A stretch of DNA of 64,000 nucleotides. Origin: JAADHI01 sp964451325. GTDB taxonomy: Bacteria; Nitrospirota; Nitrospiria; SBBL01; JAADHI01. A model generated the notes under the pieces. It was not told the origin of the DNA, did not search any database, and saw nothing but the letters and a program-made list of their open reading frames with translations. Location of the stretch: positions 1-64,000 of the forward strand of contig CAYVHO010000006.1 in assembly GCA_964451325.1 (NCBI GenBank). Direction: 5' to 3'. Both the position numbers and the translations under genes were made by a program. Positions 51,141 to 59,534 of this stretch are shown one piece after another. Position 1 is the stretch's first letter, and every line of letters begins with the position of its first letter.

Positions 51141-51398
51141 ATGAGTATCACAACCGTTTCCAGCAGAGAGTTTAATCAAGATGTGAGCAAAATAAAGCGA
51201 GCTGCTTTGAATGGGCCGGTCTTTATCACTGACCGAGGTCACCCGGCGCATGTTTTATTGACAATGGAGGAATATCAAAAAATCACGGACAAGAGGGAAA
51301 ATATTGTCGAGCTCCTTGCAATGCCCGATGCGACCGACATTGATTTTGAAGCACCTCGTCTGAACAAAGCACTTTATCGACCTGCGGACTTATCATAG
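51141..51398 (+). CDS. Phd/YefM-family antitoxin
   Basis: 85 residues with SSREFNQDVSKIKRAALNGP then FITDRGHPAHVLLTMEEYQK, the Phd/YefM DNA-binding part, and an acidic tail (DATDIDFEAPRLNKALYRPA) that would block the PIN toxin active site. The stop overlaps the toxin start codon by one base. Pairing of Phd-type antitoxins with PIN toxins is common. Confidence 0.88.
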   Translation: MSITTVSSREFNQDVSKIKRAALNGPVFITDRGHPAHVLLTMEEYQKITDKRENIVELLAMPDATDIDFEAPRLNKALYRPADLS

Positions 51399-51841
51399 TG
51401 TATTTGTTGGATACCAATGTTATTTCTGAATTGAGAAAAGCAGGGTCGGGTAAAGCCGATAAAAATGTCGTGGTGTGGGCCAATAGTGTTTCTGCAGCGA
51501 GCCTTTTTTTGTCGGTGATTACTATTTTAGAACTTGAAACAGGGATACTTTTGCTTGAACGGCGAGATCCAAGGCAGGGGGCGGTGCTTCGGGCTTGGTT
51601 CAATATGAATGTGTTGCCGGCATTTTTCGGTCGTATCCTTGTGATAGATACCGTTGTTGCGCAATGTTGTGCCAAACTTCATGTTCCCAATCCACGCTCG
51701 GATCGAGACGCGATTATCGCAGCGACGGCATCAGTGCACTGTATGACGGTGGTGACAAGAAATGTCGATGATTTTAAGCCTACAGGCCTTGAAATATTGA
51801 ATCCATGGGATCCCATGAAATCCGCTTCATCAGTTGAATGA
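51398..51841 (+). CDS. VapC-like PIN-domain ribonuclease toxin
   Basis: 147 residues with the PIN acidic set: Asp in YLLDTNVISELRK (residue 5), Glu in ITILELETGILLL (about 48) and Asp-Asp in PRSDRDAIIAATA (about 105-107), plus TRNVDDFKPTG near the end. It starts at GTG 51398. VapC toxins cut specific RNAs, often initiator tRNA or rRNA. All catalytic residues appear intact, in contrast to the nearby MazF. Confidence 0.9.
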   Translation: MYLLDTNVISELRKAGSGKADKNVVVWANSVSAASLFLSVITILELETGILLLERRDPRQGAVLRAWFNMNVLPAFFGRILVIDTVVAQCCAKLHVPNPRSDRDAIIAATASVHCMTVVTRNVDDFKPTGLEILNPWDPMKSASSVE

Positions 51842-51906
51842 AGCGGCAAATCTGATTTTGCTTGTTTTTAAATATAATCAGCCCGACTGAGGGGTTTTGA
51901 TTTTAC

Positions 51907-51930
51907 AAAAAAAAGACCGCTCCAAAGCGG
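51907..51930 (-). terminator. Terminator of the histidine-kinase operon
   Basis: On the minus strand CCGCT, a TTGG loop and AGCGG are followed by T, C and a run of eight T (51907-51914 read in reverse). It lies 55 bases beyond the kinase stop codon. Confidence 0.75.
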
Positions 51931-51985
51931 ATTTGATTCTTTAAACATAGGCAATTCGAAAGATGCAAAAAACAGATATGTGTGA

Positions 51986-53998
51986 TTAGATCGTTTCATT
52001 TTTCAAACGCTGAAGCACGCGATGAGATTCTTTTTCTGCGTTCAGATAGATGTTGTGGGCGCTGTCGATCTCTGTTTCTTTTCCTGCGGTTTCCATTTGT
52101 TTTGCAAGCTGTGACAGACCGATGGCCCCCGGTTGCAGGCTGACGGATTTTAGGGAATGTGCGGCTTCACGAATCGCAATACTGTCCTTATTTTCAATCC
52201 CTATTTTAATGTTTTTCATCAGGCGTTCTATATCTGATATGGTGGCGGCCATGAGTGTGCCAAAACCTTTGCCCACGAGATCTCGCAGGGCCTTGAGGGC
52301 CACATCGTCAATGATAGAAGTATTTTCCTTCAGAGACGGGAGTGTTATGGTGCTTTTTTTTGTCGAGGATTGTGTCGCCCATTGTCTGATTTTTTCAGAA
52401 ATCTCCCGCCCTTTGACGGGTTTTATCAGGTAATCATTCATGCCTGCGTCGAGGCATTTTTCTCGGTCTCCTGCCATGGCATTGGCCGTCATGGCAACAA
52501 TCGGAACTGGATTGTTGCGTTGCCGAATTGCTGCTGTTGTTTCGTACCCGTCTATTTCGGGCATCTGACAATCCATGAAAATGAGGTCGTAGTTTTTTGA
52601 GTCAAGTAATGCCAGTACCTCTTTTCCGCTTGCTGCGATATCCACCGAGCAGCCCATTTTTTGTAACATGCGTTTTGCAACCAACTGGTTGATTTGATTG
52701 TCTTCTGCGACAAGAATGTGTTTGCCGTTTGAGTGGGTGTGCGTCGAAGGACTTGTTTCTTTTTCAGCAAGTGTTCTTGCAGGTTCTTTTTTTTCTCTGT
52801 CACTGCACAGGGGAAGGTTGAGAGAAAAACTTGAGCCAATTCCGTCGTGACTCTTGGCTTCAATCCGTCCTCCCATGAGTTCTGCGAGCTGTCTGCTGAT
52901 GGCAAGCCCTAAACCCGTACCGCCATATTGTCGTGTGGTTGAAGGATCGGCTTGTGTAAACTTTTCAAAGATGTCTTGCAGCTTCTCTTCGGGGATGCCG
53001 ATGCCACTGTCTTTGACGGTCAAGCGGACGTCTGTTTCTGTCTCGGTCTTTTTCTGCGTTGAAACGCTGATGAGAATCTGCCCCTCGTGTGTAAATTTAA
53101 TGGCGTTTGAGATGAAATTGATTAAAATTTGCCCAATACGCCCGGTGTCTCCAATGAAATACCGGGGCAGGTGTGATGGGTATGCAAGATTCAAAGAAAG
53201 TCCTTTTTCTTCTGCTTTTGATTTTAAAAGTTCCGGAACGTCTTTGAGTAATTCTCTGAGATCGAAAGGGATTTTTTCGATCTTTAATTTTCCGGCTTCT
53301 ATTTTGGAATAGTCGAGAATGTCATTGATGATGCTGAGCAGGGCATTGGCTGAACGATTCAAGATCTCCAGATATTCTTGTTGTTCTGAATTTAAGTCTG
53401 TATCGAGCACCAATTCAGACATGCCGAGAATGCCATTCATGGGGGTTCTAATCTCATGGCTCATATTTGCGAGGAAATCACTTTTTGCCAGATTAGCAGC
53501 TTCTGCGGCTTTTTTGGCACGTCCTAATTCGCTCTCTGCACGTTGACGTTCTTTCACTTCCTCTAAGGCCTGGTCTCTCATCTTTCGATAGTCTTGGACT
53601 TTGTTATTGAGATCTGTGATGTCTTGAATAGAAAAGAGTGCGTTAAATCCACTGCCTTCGGTATCCGGTAAGGCACTCGCGGAACTATGCTGGGTTCGAA
53701 ATGTGCCATCTTGAAGGGGAATGGGAATAATGTATTTGTGCAGATGAGAGGAAAAAACAGCGGGAGGGCCTCCCTCAAATATCGTTTGCAATCTGGCTCG
53801 GACAAAGGGTTTTTTGAGCAATGGGAAATGCATGTCAATTTTTGTCCCGAGAATCTGATTTCGCTCAATACCGGTCCAATCTTCGAGCCAGGTGTTCCAA
53901 AAAATCACAGAAAAATCAGATTTAAGGATGAAAATTCCGATCGGAATGTGGTCGAAGGGGTTGAAGTTTTGTGCGTGGTCTTCCATTTTTATATTCAT
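51986..53998 (-). CDS. Hybrid histidine kinase (PAS-HisKA-HATPase-REC-HPt)
   Basis: 670 residues, soluble. A PAS domain (about 13-135) is followed by a coiled coil, then HisKA with FLANMSHEIRTPMNGILGMS (phospho-His about 182). The HATPase shows NFISNAIKFTHEG, VKDSGIGIP and GGTGLGLAISRQL. A receiver domain (about 425-545) has ILVAEDNQINQLVAK and the phospho-Asp in IFMDCQMPEIDGYE (about 474). A C-terminal HPt domain has EAAHSLKSVSLQPGAIG (His about 615). It is thus a complete phosphorelay, except for an output partner. The start overlaps the CheC-like gene's stop as ATGA. It is the last gene of a four-gene signalling operon and has a terminator behind it. Confidence 0.95.
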   Translation of the reverse strand: MNIKMEDHAQNFNPFDHIPIGIFILKSDFSVIFWNTWLEDWTGIERNQILGTKIDMHFPLLKKPFVRARLQTIFEGGPPAVFSSHLHKYIIPIPLQDGTFRTQHSSASALPDTEGSGFNALFSIQDITDLNNKVQDYRKMRDQALEEVKERQRAESELGRAKKAAEAANLAKSDFLANMSHEIRTPMNGILGMSELVLDTDLNSEQQEYLEILNRSANALLSIINDILDYSKIEAGKLKIEKIPFDLRELLKDVPELLKSKAEEKGLSLNLAYPSHLPRYFIGDTGRIGQILINFISNAIKFTHEGQILISVSTQKKTETETDVRLTVKDSGIGIPEEKLQDIFEKFTQADPSTTRQYGGTGLGLAISRQLAELMGGRIEAKSHDGIGSSFSLNLPLCSDREKKEPARTLAEKETSPSTHTHSNGKHILVAEDNQINQLVAKRMLQKMGCSVDIAASGKEVLALLDSKNYDLIFMDCQMPEIDGYETTAAIRQRNNPVPIVAMTANAMAGDREKCLDAGMNDYLIKPVKGREISEKIRQWATQSSTKKSTITLPSLKENTSIIDDVALKALRDLVGKGFGTLMAATISDIERLMKNIKIGIENKDSIAIREAAHSLKSVSLQPGAIGLSQLAKQMETAGKETEIDSAHNIYLNAEKESHRVLQRLKNETI

Positions 53999-54606
53999 TT
54001 TGTATCTGCAGTCACAATGTGATCTATTGCGGAGAGCAAGACACCGAAGGACTCAAAATCAAAGACCAAGGCGACATCGCCTTCGATGTGGTGTTTTTCG
54101 ATATTGAAGCGGGTTTGCGCCAATAAAATGGTTTCTTTCAAGTTTGCATTTGCAGTGCCAGGGCTGTCAGAGGAAGTCCCTTCTGAATAACAAGGGGTCG
54201 AGTAGCTGAGACGTTCTGAAAGGATGTTTGCGATGGAGCCCATGACACTGTTGATCACGATATTGCCCATTTCCATCAGCACGCCCGCACGAATGGAATC
54301 CAGGTCATCGTTAAAATCCTCCTGACCCATGACGATTGAGACGAGTTTTGAAGCGCTTTCTTTTGGAAAAATCAATTGAGCACGTCCGGAAAATGACCCC
54401 TTAAATCTAAGCTGTACGGAAGAAATTGCTTCACCTTGATCTGTTTCGACACCGGCTTCTACTTCTTCAGGACTTAGGATTCTAAGCATTGGCACTTTTA
54501 GGGTGACCCGCGCATGCAATAAATCATTTAAAATGCTGCCTGCACGTCCAACCCCGATATTGATCATTTCTTTGAGTGCATCAAGTTGTTCTACTGAGGG
54601 AGTCAT
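53995..54606 (-). CDS. CheC-type phosphatase of response regulators
   Basis: 203 residues with both CheC active-site copies: LKEMINIGVGRAGSILNDLL in the N-terminal half and MEMGNIVINSVMGSIANILS in the second, each with the ExxN arrangement that removes phosphate from CheY-P. ATG 54606 has an AAGGAAAGG site; the frame upstream of it runs through the receiver gene. It overlaps the receiver gene before it and the kinase gene after it by four bases each. No CheA, CheW or MCP gene is nearby, so it probably dephosphorylates the adjacent receiver in this pathway. Confidence 0.88.
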   Translation of the reverse strand: MTPSVEQLDALKEMINIGVGRAGSILNDLLHARVTLKVPMLRILSPEEVEAGVETDQGEAISSVQLRFKGSFSGRAQLIFPKESASKLVSIVMGQEDFNDDLDSIRAGVLMEMGNIVINSVMGSIANILSERLSYSTPCYSEGTSSDSPGTANANLKETILLAQTRFNIEKHHIEGDVALVFDFESFGVLLSAIDHIVTADTK

Positions 54607-54980
54607 TTTGCCTTTCCTTCGCATGTTTGCAGCATCATCGAAAGTGCATTCAGGATGTCCTCTTTTTTTATGGGTTTGTGAATGACCTGAAGCGCACCCA
54701 GATCTAAGCACTCCTGCCGTGCATCTTCTTGAATATCTGCCGTGGCCACGACAGTGGGGATATTTAAACCCGATTGTTCAAGTTTGCCCAGGAGCGCAAA
54801 GCCATCCATTTTTGGCATGGCCAGGTCGCTGAGGATACAATCGGGTTTTTCTCGAGTGGCCTTTTCGAGGCCATCCTGCCCATCGACGGCTTCGATGACT
54901 TCATGTCCTTCGGCCACGAGGATTCCTCCAATGATTTTACGCTGCAATAATGAATCATCTATCACCAGGACACGTGCCAT
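54603..54980 (-). CDS. Single-domain response regulator (CheY-like)
   Basis: 125 residues: RVLVIDDSLLQRKIIGGILV with the acidic pair, phospho-Asp in CILSDLAMPKMDGFALL (about residue 52), VVATADIQ and the conserved Lys in HKPIKKEDIL. No output domain is attached, so it acts by protein contact, like CheY. The stop overlaps the CheC-type gene start as ATGA. Confidence 0.93.
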   Translation of the reverse strand: MARVLVIDDSLLQRKIIGGILVAEGHEVIEAVDGQDGLEKATREKPDCILSDLAMPKMDGFALLGKLEQSGLNIPTVVATADIQEDARQECLDLGALQVIHKPIKKEDILNALSMMLQTCEGKAK

Positions 54981-55053
54981 ATCTTCCCTCCCTTTTTAAG
55001 TGATGCTTCTGCGCGATTTTTTCCCTGACTGAGGGTTTATTTTGCGATCAGCT

Positions 55054-55479
55054 CTATCTCAAAAGCTGCGACGCGGATTCCAAGACCTTTTTCACACGTA
55101 AAAACTCCATCTCAAGTCCTTTGATTTTTTTTGGGTGATTCGCTGTTATGCCGGAGCGCGCCGTCGTTTCTAAGTCCTTGCAGCGTGCAGAGAATGCGAG
55201 CGCCCCAAGCGTGGCACTACTTGATTTGAGGCTGTGTGCTATTTTTGAGATATTTTTTGCATCATTTTTAAGTGTATATTCTGAGAGTGATGTGATCTGT
55301 TCAGGGACACTGTTGATGAAAAGGTTTAACAATTCAGAAAAACCATCCTCCATAACTTTGCGGAGGGCATCGAGGATCTCCATGTCGATTGCATTTTCCC
55401 CTGGCCTTTCTAAATATTTTTCGGAGGTGTTATTGAAGTTGTGATTGTTTTTGCGGTGCACATTCCCCTCTTTTCCCAT
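55054..55479 (-). CDS. Histidine phosphotransfer (HPt) protein
   Basis: 141 residues. After a polar N-terminal tail, the HPt helical bundle carries the phospho-His in ISKIAHSLKSSSATLGALAF (about residue 83). It probably relays phosphate between the hybrid kinase and the CheY-like protein of the same operon. There is a 73-base gap before the receiver gene. The start codon ATG 55479 has only a weak ribosome-binding site. Confidence 0.88.
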   Translation of the reverse strand: MGKEGNVHRKNNHNFNNTSEKYLERPGENAIDMEILDALRKVMEDGFSELLNLFINSVPEQITSLSEYTLKNDAKNISKIAHSLKSSSATLGALAFSARCKDLETTARSGITANHPKKIKGLEMEFLRVKKVLESASQLLR

Positions 55480-55562
55480 TTAAAGCAGAGCTTGTTTCCC
55501 ATCCACTAATTATATCGACCGTTTTGGCAAAAATACTTCATCGCATAAGTTCTTGATATTTT

Positions 55563-55724
55563 AGGAACCTCTGATTAAGTCTGTGTTGAATTTTTCATGA
55601 GACAAAATTTCCTGATTCAAGACGCAAATTGCAGAGAATAGCGCGTTATTTTCAAAATTTGGAACACAGAAGCTGGGAATTTTTGCCCTGAAAAAACAAT
55701 TCATGACTTGATCAGAGGTTCCTT
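55563..55724. mobile_element. MITE with GGAACCTCTGATTAAGTC inverted ends
   Basis: The left end GGAACCTCTGATTAAGTC (55564-55581) and right end GACTTGATCAGAGGTTCC (55706-55723) are inverted repeats with one mismatch. The interior is an imperfect palindrome with AATAGCGCGTTATT near the centre. TTTA lies on both outer sides and may be a target duplication. No gene is inside. It fills most of the 460-bp gap between the HPt gene and purU. Confidence 0.75.
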
Positions 55725-55940
55725 TATTCATGGGGAGGTGCCTTGAAAGCATGTCTCGTGGTGTACGAAATTATGAATTAAGAAAGGTTGCTGGTGTGCT
55801 ATGTGTTCACGAAGAGATTTGATTATGGTATAGGTACAGCGATTTTTATAGGGCAATGAGATGCCGAAGCGTTCCTTTTATTTCTGGTGAGATAAGAATG
55901 GCGGTTTTTTTTAATACGATTGACCGGAAAGGCCCAGTCT

Positions 55941-56822
55941 GTGAAAAATGATATGAAAAATAGGCCGACGGCAGGTGTTATTTTAAGGGCGTCTTGTTTT
56001 TTACAGAAGGGCATTGCGGCAAAATTGACACAATTTGTTTATGGGTTGGGTGCAGAAGTTATTGACTATGATCAATATGTGGATACTGAAAAAAGCTATT
56101 TTTATTGTCGCATGGAATGGGCTGGGCCTTCAGAAGAGGTACAACAAGACGTGCTGCGTACACGTTTTCGAGATGAAGTTGCAGGCCCGTATCAACTGAA
56201 CTGGGATCTGCGTTTTAAAAATAGACCCTTGCGTCTTGCCGTTTTTGTGACCTATGAATTGGCCCACCTTTATCGTTTGTTGATGAAATGTCTCTCCAAA
56301 CAATGGGATGCCAATATTGAGCTTATTGTCAGTAATCATGCAAATCTGGCTCCTGAAGCGGCGCGCTTTAATGTGCCTTACCATTATCTGCCCATCGATA
56401 AAAACAATAAAGCCGTGCAAGAAACGCGTCAATTGGCACTGTTGAAAGAAAACCAGATTGATCTCATTGTTTTAGCGCGTTACATGCAAATCGTCACGGA
56501 CACGATTATCGGGCCTTATGAAAATCGCATCATCAATATTCACCATTCGATGTTGCCTGCATTCGCTGGGGCAAAACCCTATCATCAAGCCCATGCCTGT
56601 GGTGTGAAACTGATTGGTGCGACGGGACATTATGTGACGAAAGATTTGGACGCGGGTCCGATTATCGCACAAGCGGTTAAGACGGTCGATCACCGTAAGT
56701 CTGTCCCTGCTTTGGTTTCGGTGGGTCGAGACTTAGAAGCAGAGGTGCTGGCGCGTGCTGTGGCACTGCACATTGATGCTCGAATTTTAGTGGGTGAGGG
56801 GCGCACCATCGTTTTTGACTAG
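55941..56822 (+). CDS. purU: Formyltetrahydrofolate deformylase
   Basis: Hydrolyses 10-formyl-THF to THF and formate, supplying formate for purine synthesis and balancing the one-carbon pool. An N-terminal ACT-like regulatory part (about 1-85: SCFLQKGIAAKLTQFVYGLG) precedes the formyltransferase fold, with LAVFVTYELAHLYRLL and catalytic residues in IINIHHSMLPAFAGAKPYHQ and GATGHYVTKDLDAGPIIAQ (the Asn-His-Asp set). It has about 294 residues from GTG 55941, which has GGAAAGG 8 bases ahead; ATG 55953 is an alternative start. Its TAG stop lies inside a copy of the GGGAGCCTG repeat. Confidence 0.93.
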   Translation: MKNDMKNRPTAGVILRASCFLQKGIAAKLTQFVYGLGAEVIDYDQYVDTEKSYFYCRMEWAGPSEEVQQDVLRTRFRDEVAGPYQLNWDLRFKNRPLRLAVFVTYELAHLYRLLMKCLSKQWDANIELIVSNHANLAPEAARFNVPYHYLPIDKNNKAVQETRQLALLKENQIDLIVLARYMQIVTDTIIGPYENRIINIHHSMLPAFAGAKPYHQAHACGVKLIGATGHYVTKDLDAGPIIAQAVKTVDHRKSVPALVSVGRDLEAEVLARAVALHIDARILVGEGRTIVFD

Positions 56823-56841
56823 GGAGCCTGTCGGACTTAGG
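56819..56841 (+). repeat. Half-copy of the GGGAGCCTGTCGGACTTAGG repeat
   Basis: CTAGGGAGCCTGTCGGACTT is followed by AGG, the best match to the left arm of the 44779-44946 element. It supplies the TAG stop of purU and ends one base before the stop of the convergent MBL gene. Confidence 0.75.
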
Positions 56842-57609
56842 TCAGAAATTTAACGTCATCCCGTCTGTAAGGAGATTTAAATGGGGCAAATTGAGCGCGA
56901 CAAGTTCTTTTTCGATTTGCTGGAGGTATCTGGGTTTCATATGATAGGCGTAGACAGGAAGTTGCGGCTGTCCTATTTTTAAAAATTCTTTTTGAAAGAG
57001 GGCGGGTGTTAAGTGACCACTTTCATAAGCCAGGTCAGCAAGGGCATTGGGAAAGCTGACTTCGATCAGTGCGGCTTTTAATGCGGGTTCTTTTGCGGCA
57101 GCCTGCCAAAGGGTTTCGGTCTGCTGTGTGTCTCCACTGTAGAGTAGCGCGGTGTCATGCTGACGGATAATAAATCCAGATGAAGGCACGGTGTGATTGA
57201 CCGCATAGGCTCGGACTTCAAGATCACCAATTTTATAGCCTTCTCCTTCAGAAAGGGTCTGCATGCGAAAGAGGGGATTTTCAGCATTGGGAAGTCGTGT
57301 GAAATCGGGCCAAAGTTGGTTATTTAATAAATGGTTTTGTATGGTTTCTAGCACCGCATTCAGGCCGATGAGTGTGACCGATGTGTCGACAGCGCTCATT
57401 TGCAGGTTTTCGGAAAAAGACGCGAGTCCCTTTGTATGATCCAAATGCGCGTGTGAAAGCAGGATGTGTTTGATCCCTTGTTGTTCTGCAAGCTTGAGTT
57501 CGCTTGCGATGGTTCCCGCGTCAAGTAAGATGGATTCGTTGATTTGAAATCCGCAGGTCTTTCGATTTGCAAGTTCGGCCCCGTAACACCCGAGGACCCG
57601 AAGCTTCAT
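56842..57609 (-). CDS. MBL-fold hydrolase, class II cAMP-phosphodiesterase-like
   Basis: 255 residues. The metal site HILLSHAHLDHTKGLASF resembles the class II cyclic-nucleotide phosphodiesterase signature. Further ligands are seen in YAVNHTVPSSGFI, LLYSGDTQQTE and VYAYHMKPRY. It is cytoplasmic. The window also encodes a CHASE2 adenylate cyclase, so cAMP breakdown is a reasonable role, but other MBL phosphoesterase substrates are possible. Its start codon directly follows the stop of the sigma-54 activator gene (TAA-ATG), so the two are one operon. Confidence 0.75.
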   Translation of the reverse strand: MKLRVLGCYGAELANRKTCGFQINESILLDAGTIASELKLAEQQGIKHILLSHAHLDHTKGLASFSENLQMSAVDTSVTLIGLNAVLETIQNHLLNNQLWPDFTRLPNAENPLFRMQTLSEGEGYKIGDLEVRAYAVNHTVPSSGFIIRQHDTALLYSGDTQQTETLWQAAAKEPALKAALIEVSFPNALADLAYESGHLTPALFQKEFLKIGQPQLPVYAYHMKPRYLQQIEKELVALNLPHLNLLTDGMTLNF

Positions 57610-59124
57610 TTATCGTAAACCCAACTGTTTCATAATGCGAGAGAGGTTTGAGGAGCGCATGCCGAGGGCCTTGGCTGTTTCGGTTTGACTGCCGCCTGTT
57701 CTTTCGAGGGTTTTTCGGATATACGTGCGTTTGAAATGGTCAACGGCTTCGGCCATGAGTTGAGGTTCCTTCTTTTCTTCCGTTTCTGAAACATTGTCTG
57801 CTGTCATTTGATGCTGTTCAGAAATTTCCCTCGGTAAATCATTTTCCGTAATAATGGGTTCTGGTGCAAGTACGACGGCACGTTCGATGGTATTTTGTAA
57901 TTCCCGCACGTTTCCAGGCCAAGGATAGTTTTCCAGTAAAACAAGTGCTTTGGGGTGTATGGTCATTACGGCGCGTTTGACTTCGTGACAATGTTTGTCG
58001 ACAAAGTATGAGCCGAGACCTGCAATATCTTCTCGACGCTCGCGCAAGGACGGCATGGTGATGGAAACGACGTTGAGCCGATAGTATAGATCTTCCCGAA
58101 AATCCCCCTTTTGGATGGCAATTTTCAGGTCTCTGTTTGTCGCAGCCAAAATACGGACATCTGCTTGAATATTTTTTGAGCCTCCGACTCGTTGAAATTC
58201 TCGTTCCTGAAGCACACGTAAGAGCCGGGTTTGTAGTGAAGCGGAGAGGTCTCCGATTTCATCCAGAAAAACCGTCCCGCCTTGCCCCAATTCAAACTTT
58301 CCTTTTTTTTGTGCAAAAGCACCCGTAAAAGCCCCTTTTTCATGTCCAAAAAGTTCACTTTCCATGAGTTCAGAGGTGAGTGCAACGCAGTTGACCGCGA
58401 TGAAGGGGTTTGCGGATCTTGGGCTCCATCCATGAATGGCACGGGCCATGACCTCTTTCCCTGTTCCGCTTTCTCCGAGCAATAACACGGTGGTTTTCAT
58501 GGGAGCGACTCTGCGAGCGATTTCCATGACCTGGGTCATCGTTTTGCTTTGGCCGATGACAAAACGATAGTGGTTTTGTACCACTGCTTCAAAGGCATTT
58601 TTTGCATTTTGTGTGGCCGCGAAGATTTTTGCGCGTTCGATGGCGGCTCCTGCGGGTCCCCCGAATGTGCCTAAAAATTTAAGGTCAGCCGGGGTGAAGC
58701 CGGCTGAATTTTTTGTATTAAGTACTTCAATCGCCCCGATATAATGCTCCCCTTGTTTTAAGGGAGCACAGAGTAGGGAGTGTGTTTTAAACCCGGTTTT
58801 TTGATCAACTTCCTTGAAAAAACGGGGATCACTTGAAACGTCGTTGCAAACAATACCCTTGCCTGTACTGGCAACGCTTCCAATAATGCCTTGTCCCAGT
58901 GCCATCCTGAATTCACCCACATCGGCTCCTCCAGAGGAAAAGGCAAAATTGAGCTGCTGATGTGTTTTGTCGATGAGTGCGATGCTACAGGCTTCGGCAG
59001 AGAAGAGTTGTTTTGCGGATTCAAGGATTAATTTAATCACCGCGTTTGGATCAACCGTGCTCATGAGCAGGTGGTTAATCTCAATAAGTTTTTCCAAACG
59101 CAACTGGCTTTCTTGCAAGGTCAT
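57610..59124 (-). CDS. Sigma-54-dependent activator with N-terminal GAF domain
   Basis: 504 residues. A GAF sensor (about 20-165: SAEACSIALIDKTHQQLNFA; GFKTHSLLCAPLKQG) is followed by the AAA+ module with Walker A LLLGESGTGKEVMARAIH (about 218), the sigma-54 contact loop GAFTGAF (about 265), and Walker B GGTVFLDEIGDL. A Fis-type helix-turn-helix ends the protein (GSQTETAKALGMRSSNLSRI). It is an intact enhancer-binding protein. It is transcribed away from a sugar transferase gene whose upstream region carries an excellent -24/-12 promoter, so it is the likely activator of that gene. Confidence 0.93.
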   Translation of the reverse strand: MTLQESQLRLEKLIEINHLLMSTVDPNAVIKLILESAKQLFSAEACSIALIDKTHQQLNFAFSSGGADVGEFRMALGQGIIGSVASTGKGIVCNDVSSDPRFFKEVDQKTGFKTHSLLCAPLKQGEHYIGAIEVLNTKNSAGFTPADLKFLGTFGGPAGAAIERAKIFAATQNAKNAFEAVVQNHYRFVIGQSKTMTQVMEIARRVAPMKTTVLLLGESGTGKEVMARAIHGWSPRSANPFIAVNCVALTSELMESELFGHEKGAFTGAFAQKKGKFELGQGGTVFLDEIGDLSASLQTRLLRVLQEREFQRVGGSKNIQADVRILAATNRDLKIAIQKGDFREDLYYRLNVVSITMPSLRERREDIAGLGSYFVDKHCHEVKRAVMTIHPKALVLLENYPWPGNVRELQNTIERAVVLAPEPIITENDLPREISEQHQMTADNVSETEEKKEPQLMAEAVDHFKRTYIRKTLERTGGSQTETAKALGMRSSNLSRIMKQLGLR

Positions 59125-59469
59125 TTAAATTCCCGGAGGGTGAGACTTCATCAAAAGAAGTGGAAATGGAGTGAGGTTAAAGCCGTTTGTCCTCAGACGG
59201 GGTCATAATAGATCTCTTCCTTGAAGTGTGTCAAGAAAGGCATGTCTTGTAAGCCAGTCGCCTCTCCCGGATTTCCGGAAGGATTTGTCAATATTGAATT
59301 CTGGATATCATCCTAAGATTCCTGATATCGGAAAGATATTTTTTGATTTTGATCGGCGTTACAAAATAAATAGATTTTGTTTTGAATTGAAGACGATTTA
59401 ATTTCGTAATGTATTGTTTTTACTGTATTTGTGAAAATATAATCTGATGGGTTTTTTTTAATTAAACTA

Positions 59470-59485
59470 TGGCGCACTTTCTGCA
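59470..59485 (+). promoter_or_regulatory. Sigma-54 (-24/-12) promoter of the sugar transferase gene
   Basis: TGGCGCACTTTCTGCA matches TGGCACG-N4-TTGCA with the invariant GG and GC exactly 10 bases apart. Transcription should start near 59496, about 40 bases ahead of the start codon at 59535. The dyad-like TTCCGGAA (about 59272) and TTCCTGATATCGGAA (about 59320) upstream could be activator sites. Confidence 0.75.
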
Positions 59486-59534
59486 TATGAACTCTCATCA
59501 ATGGGGAAATAGACATTTTGAGGGGGGGAATAAA

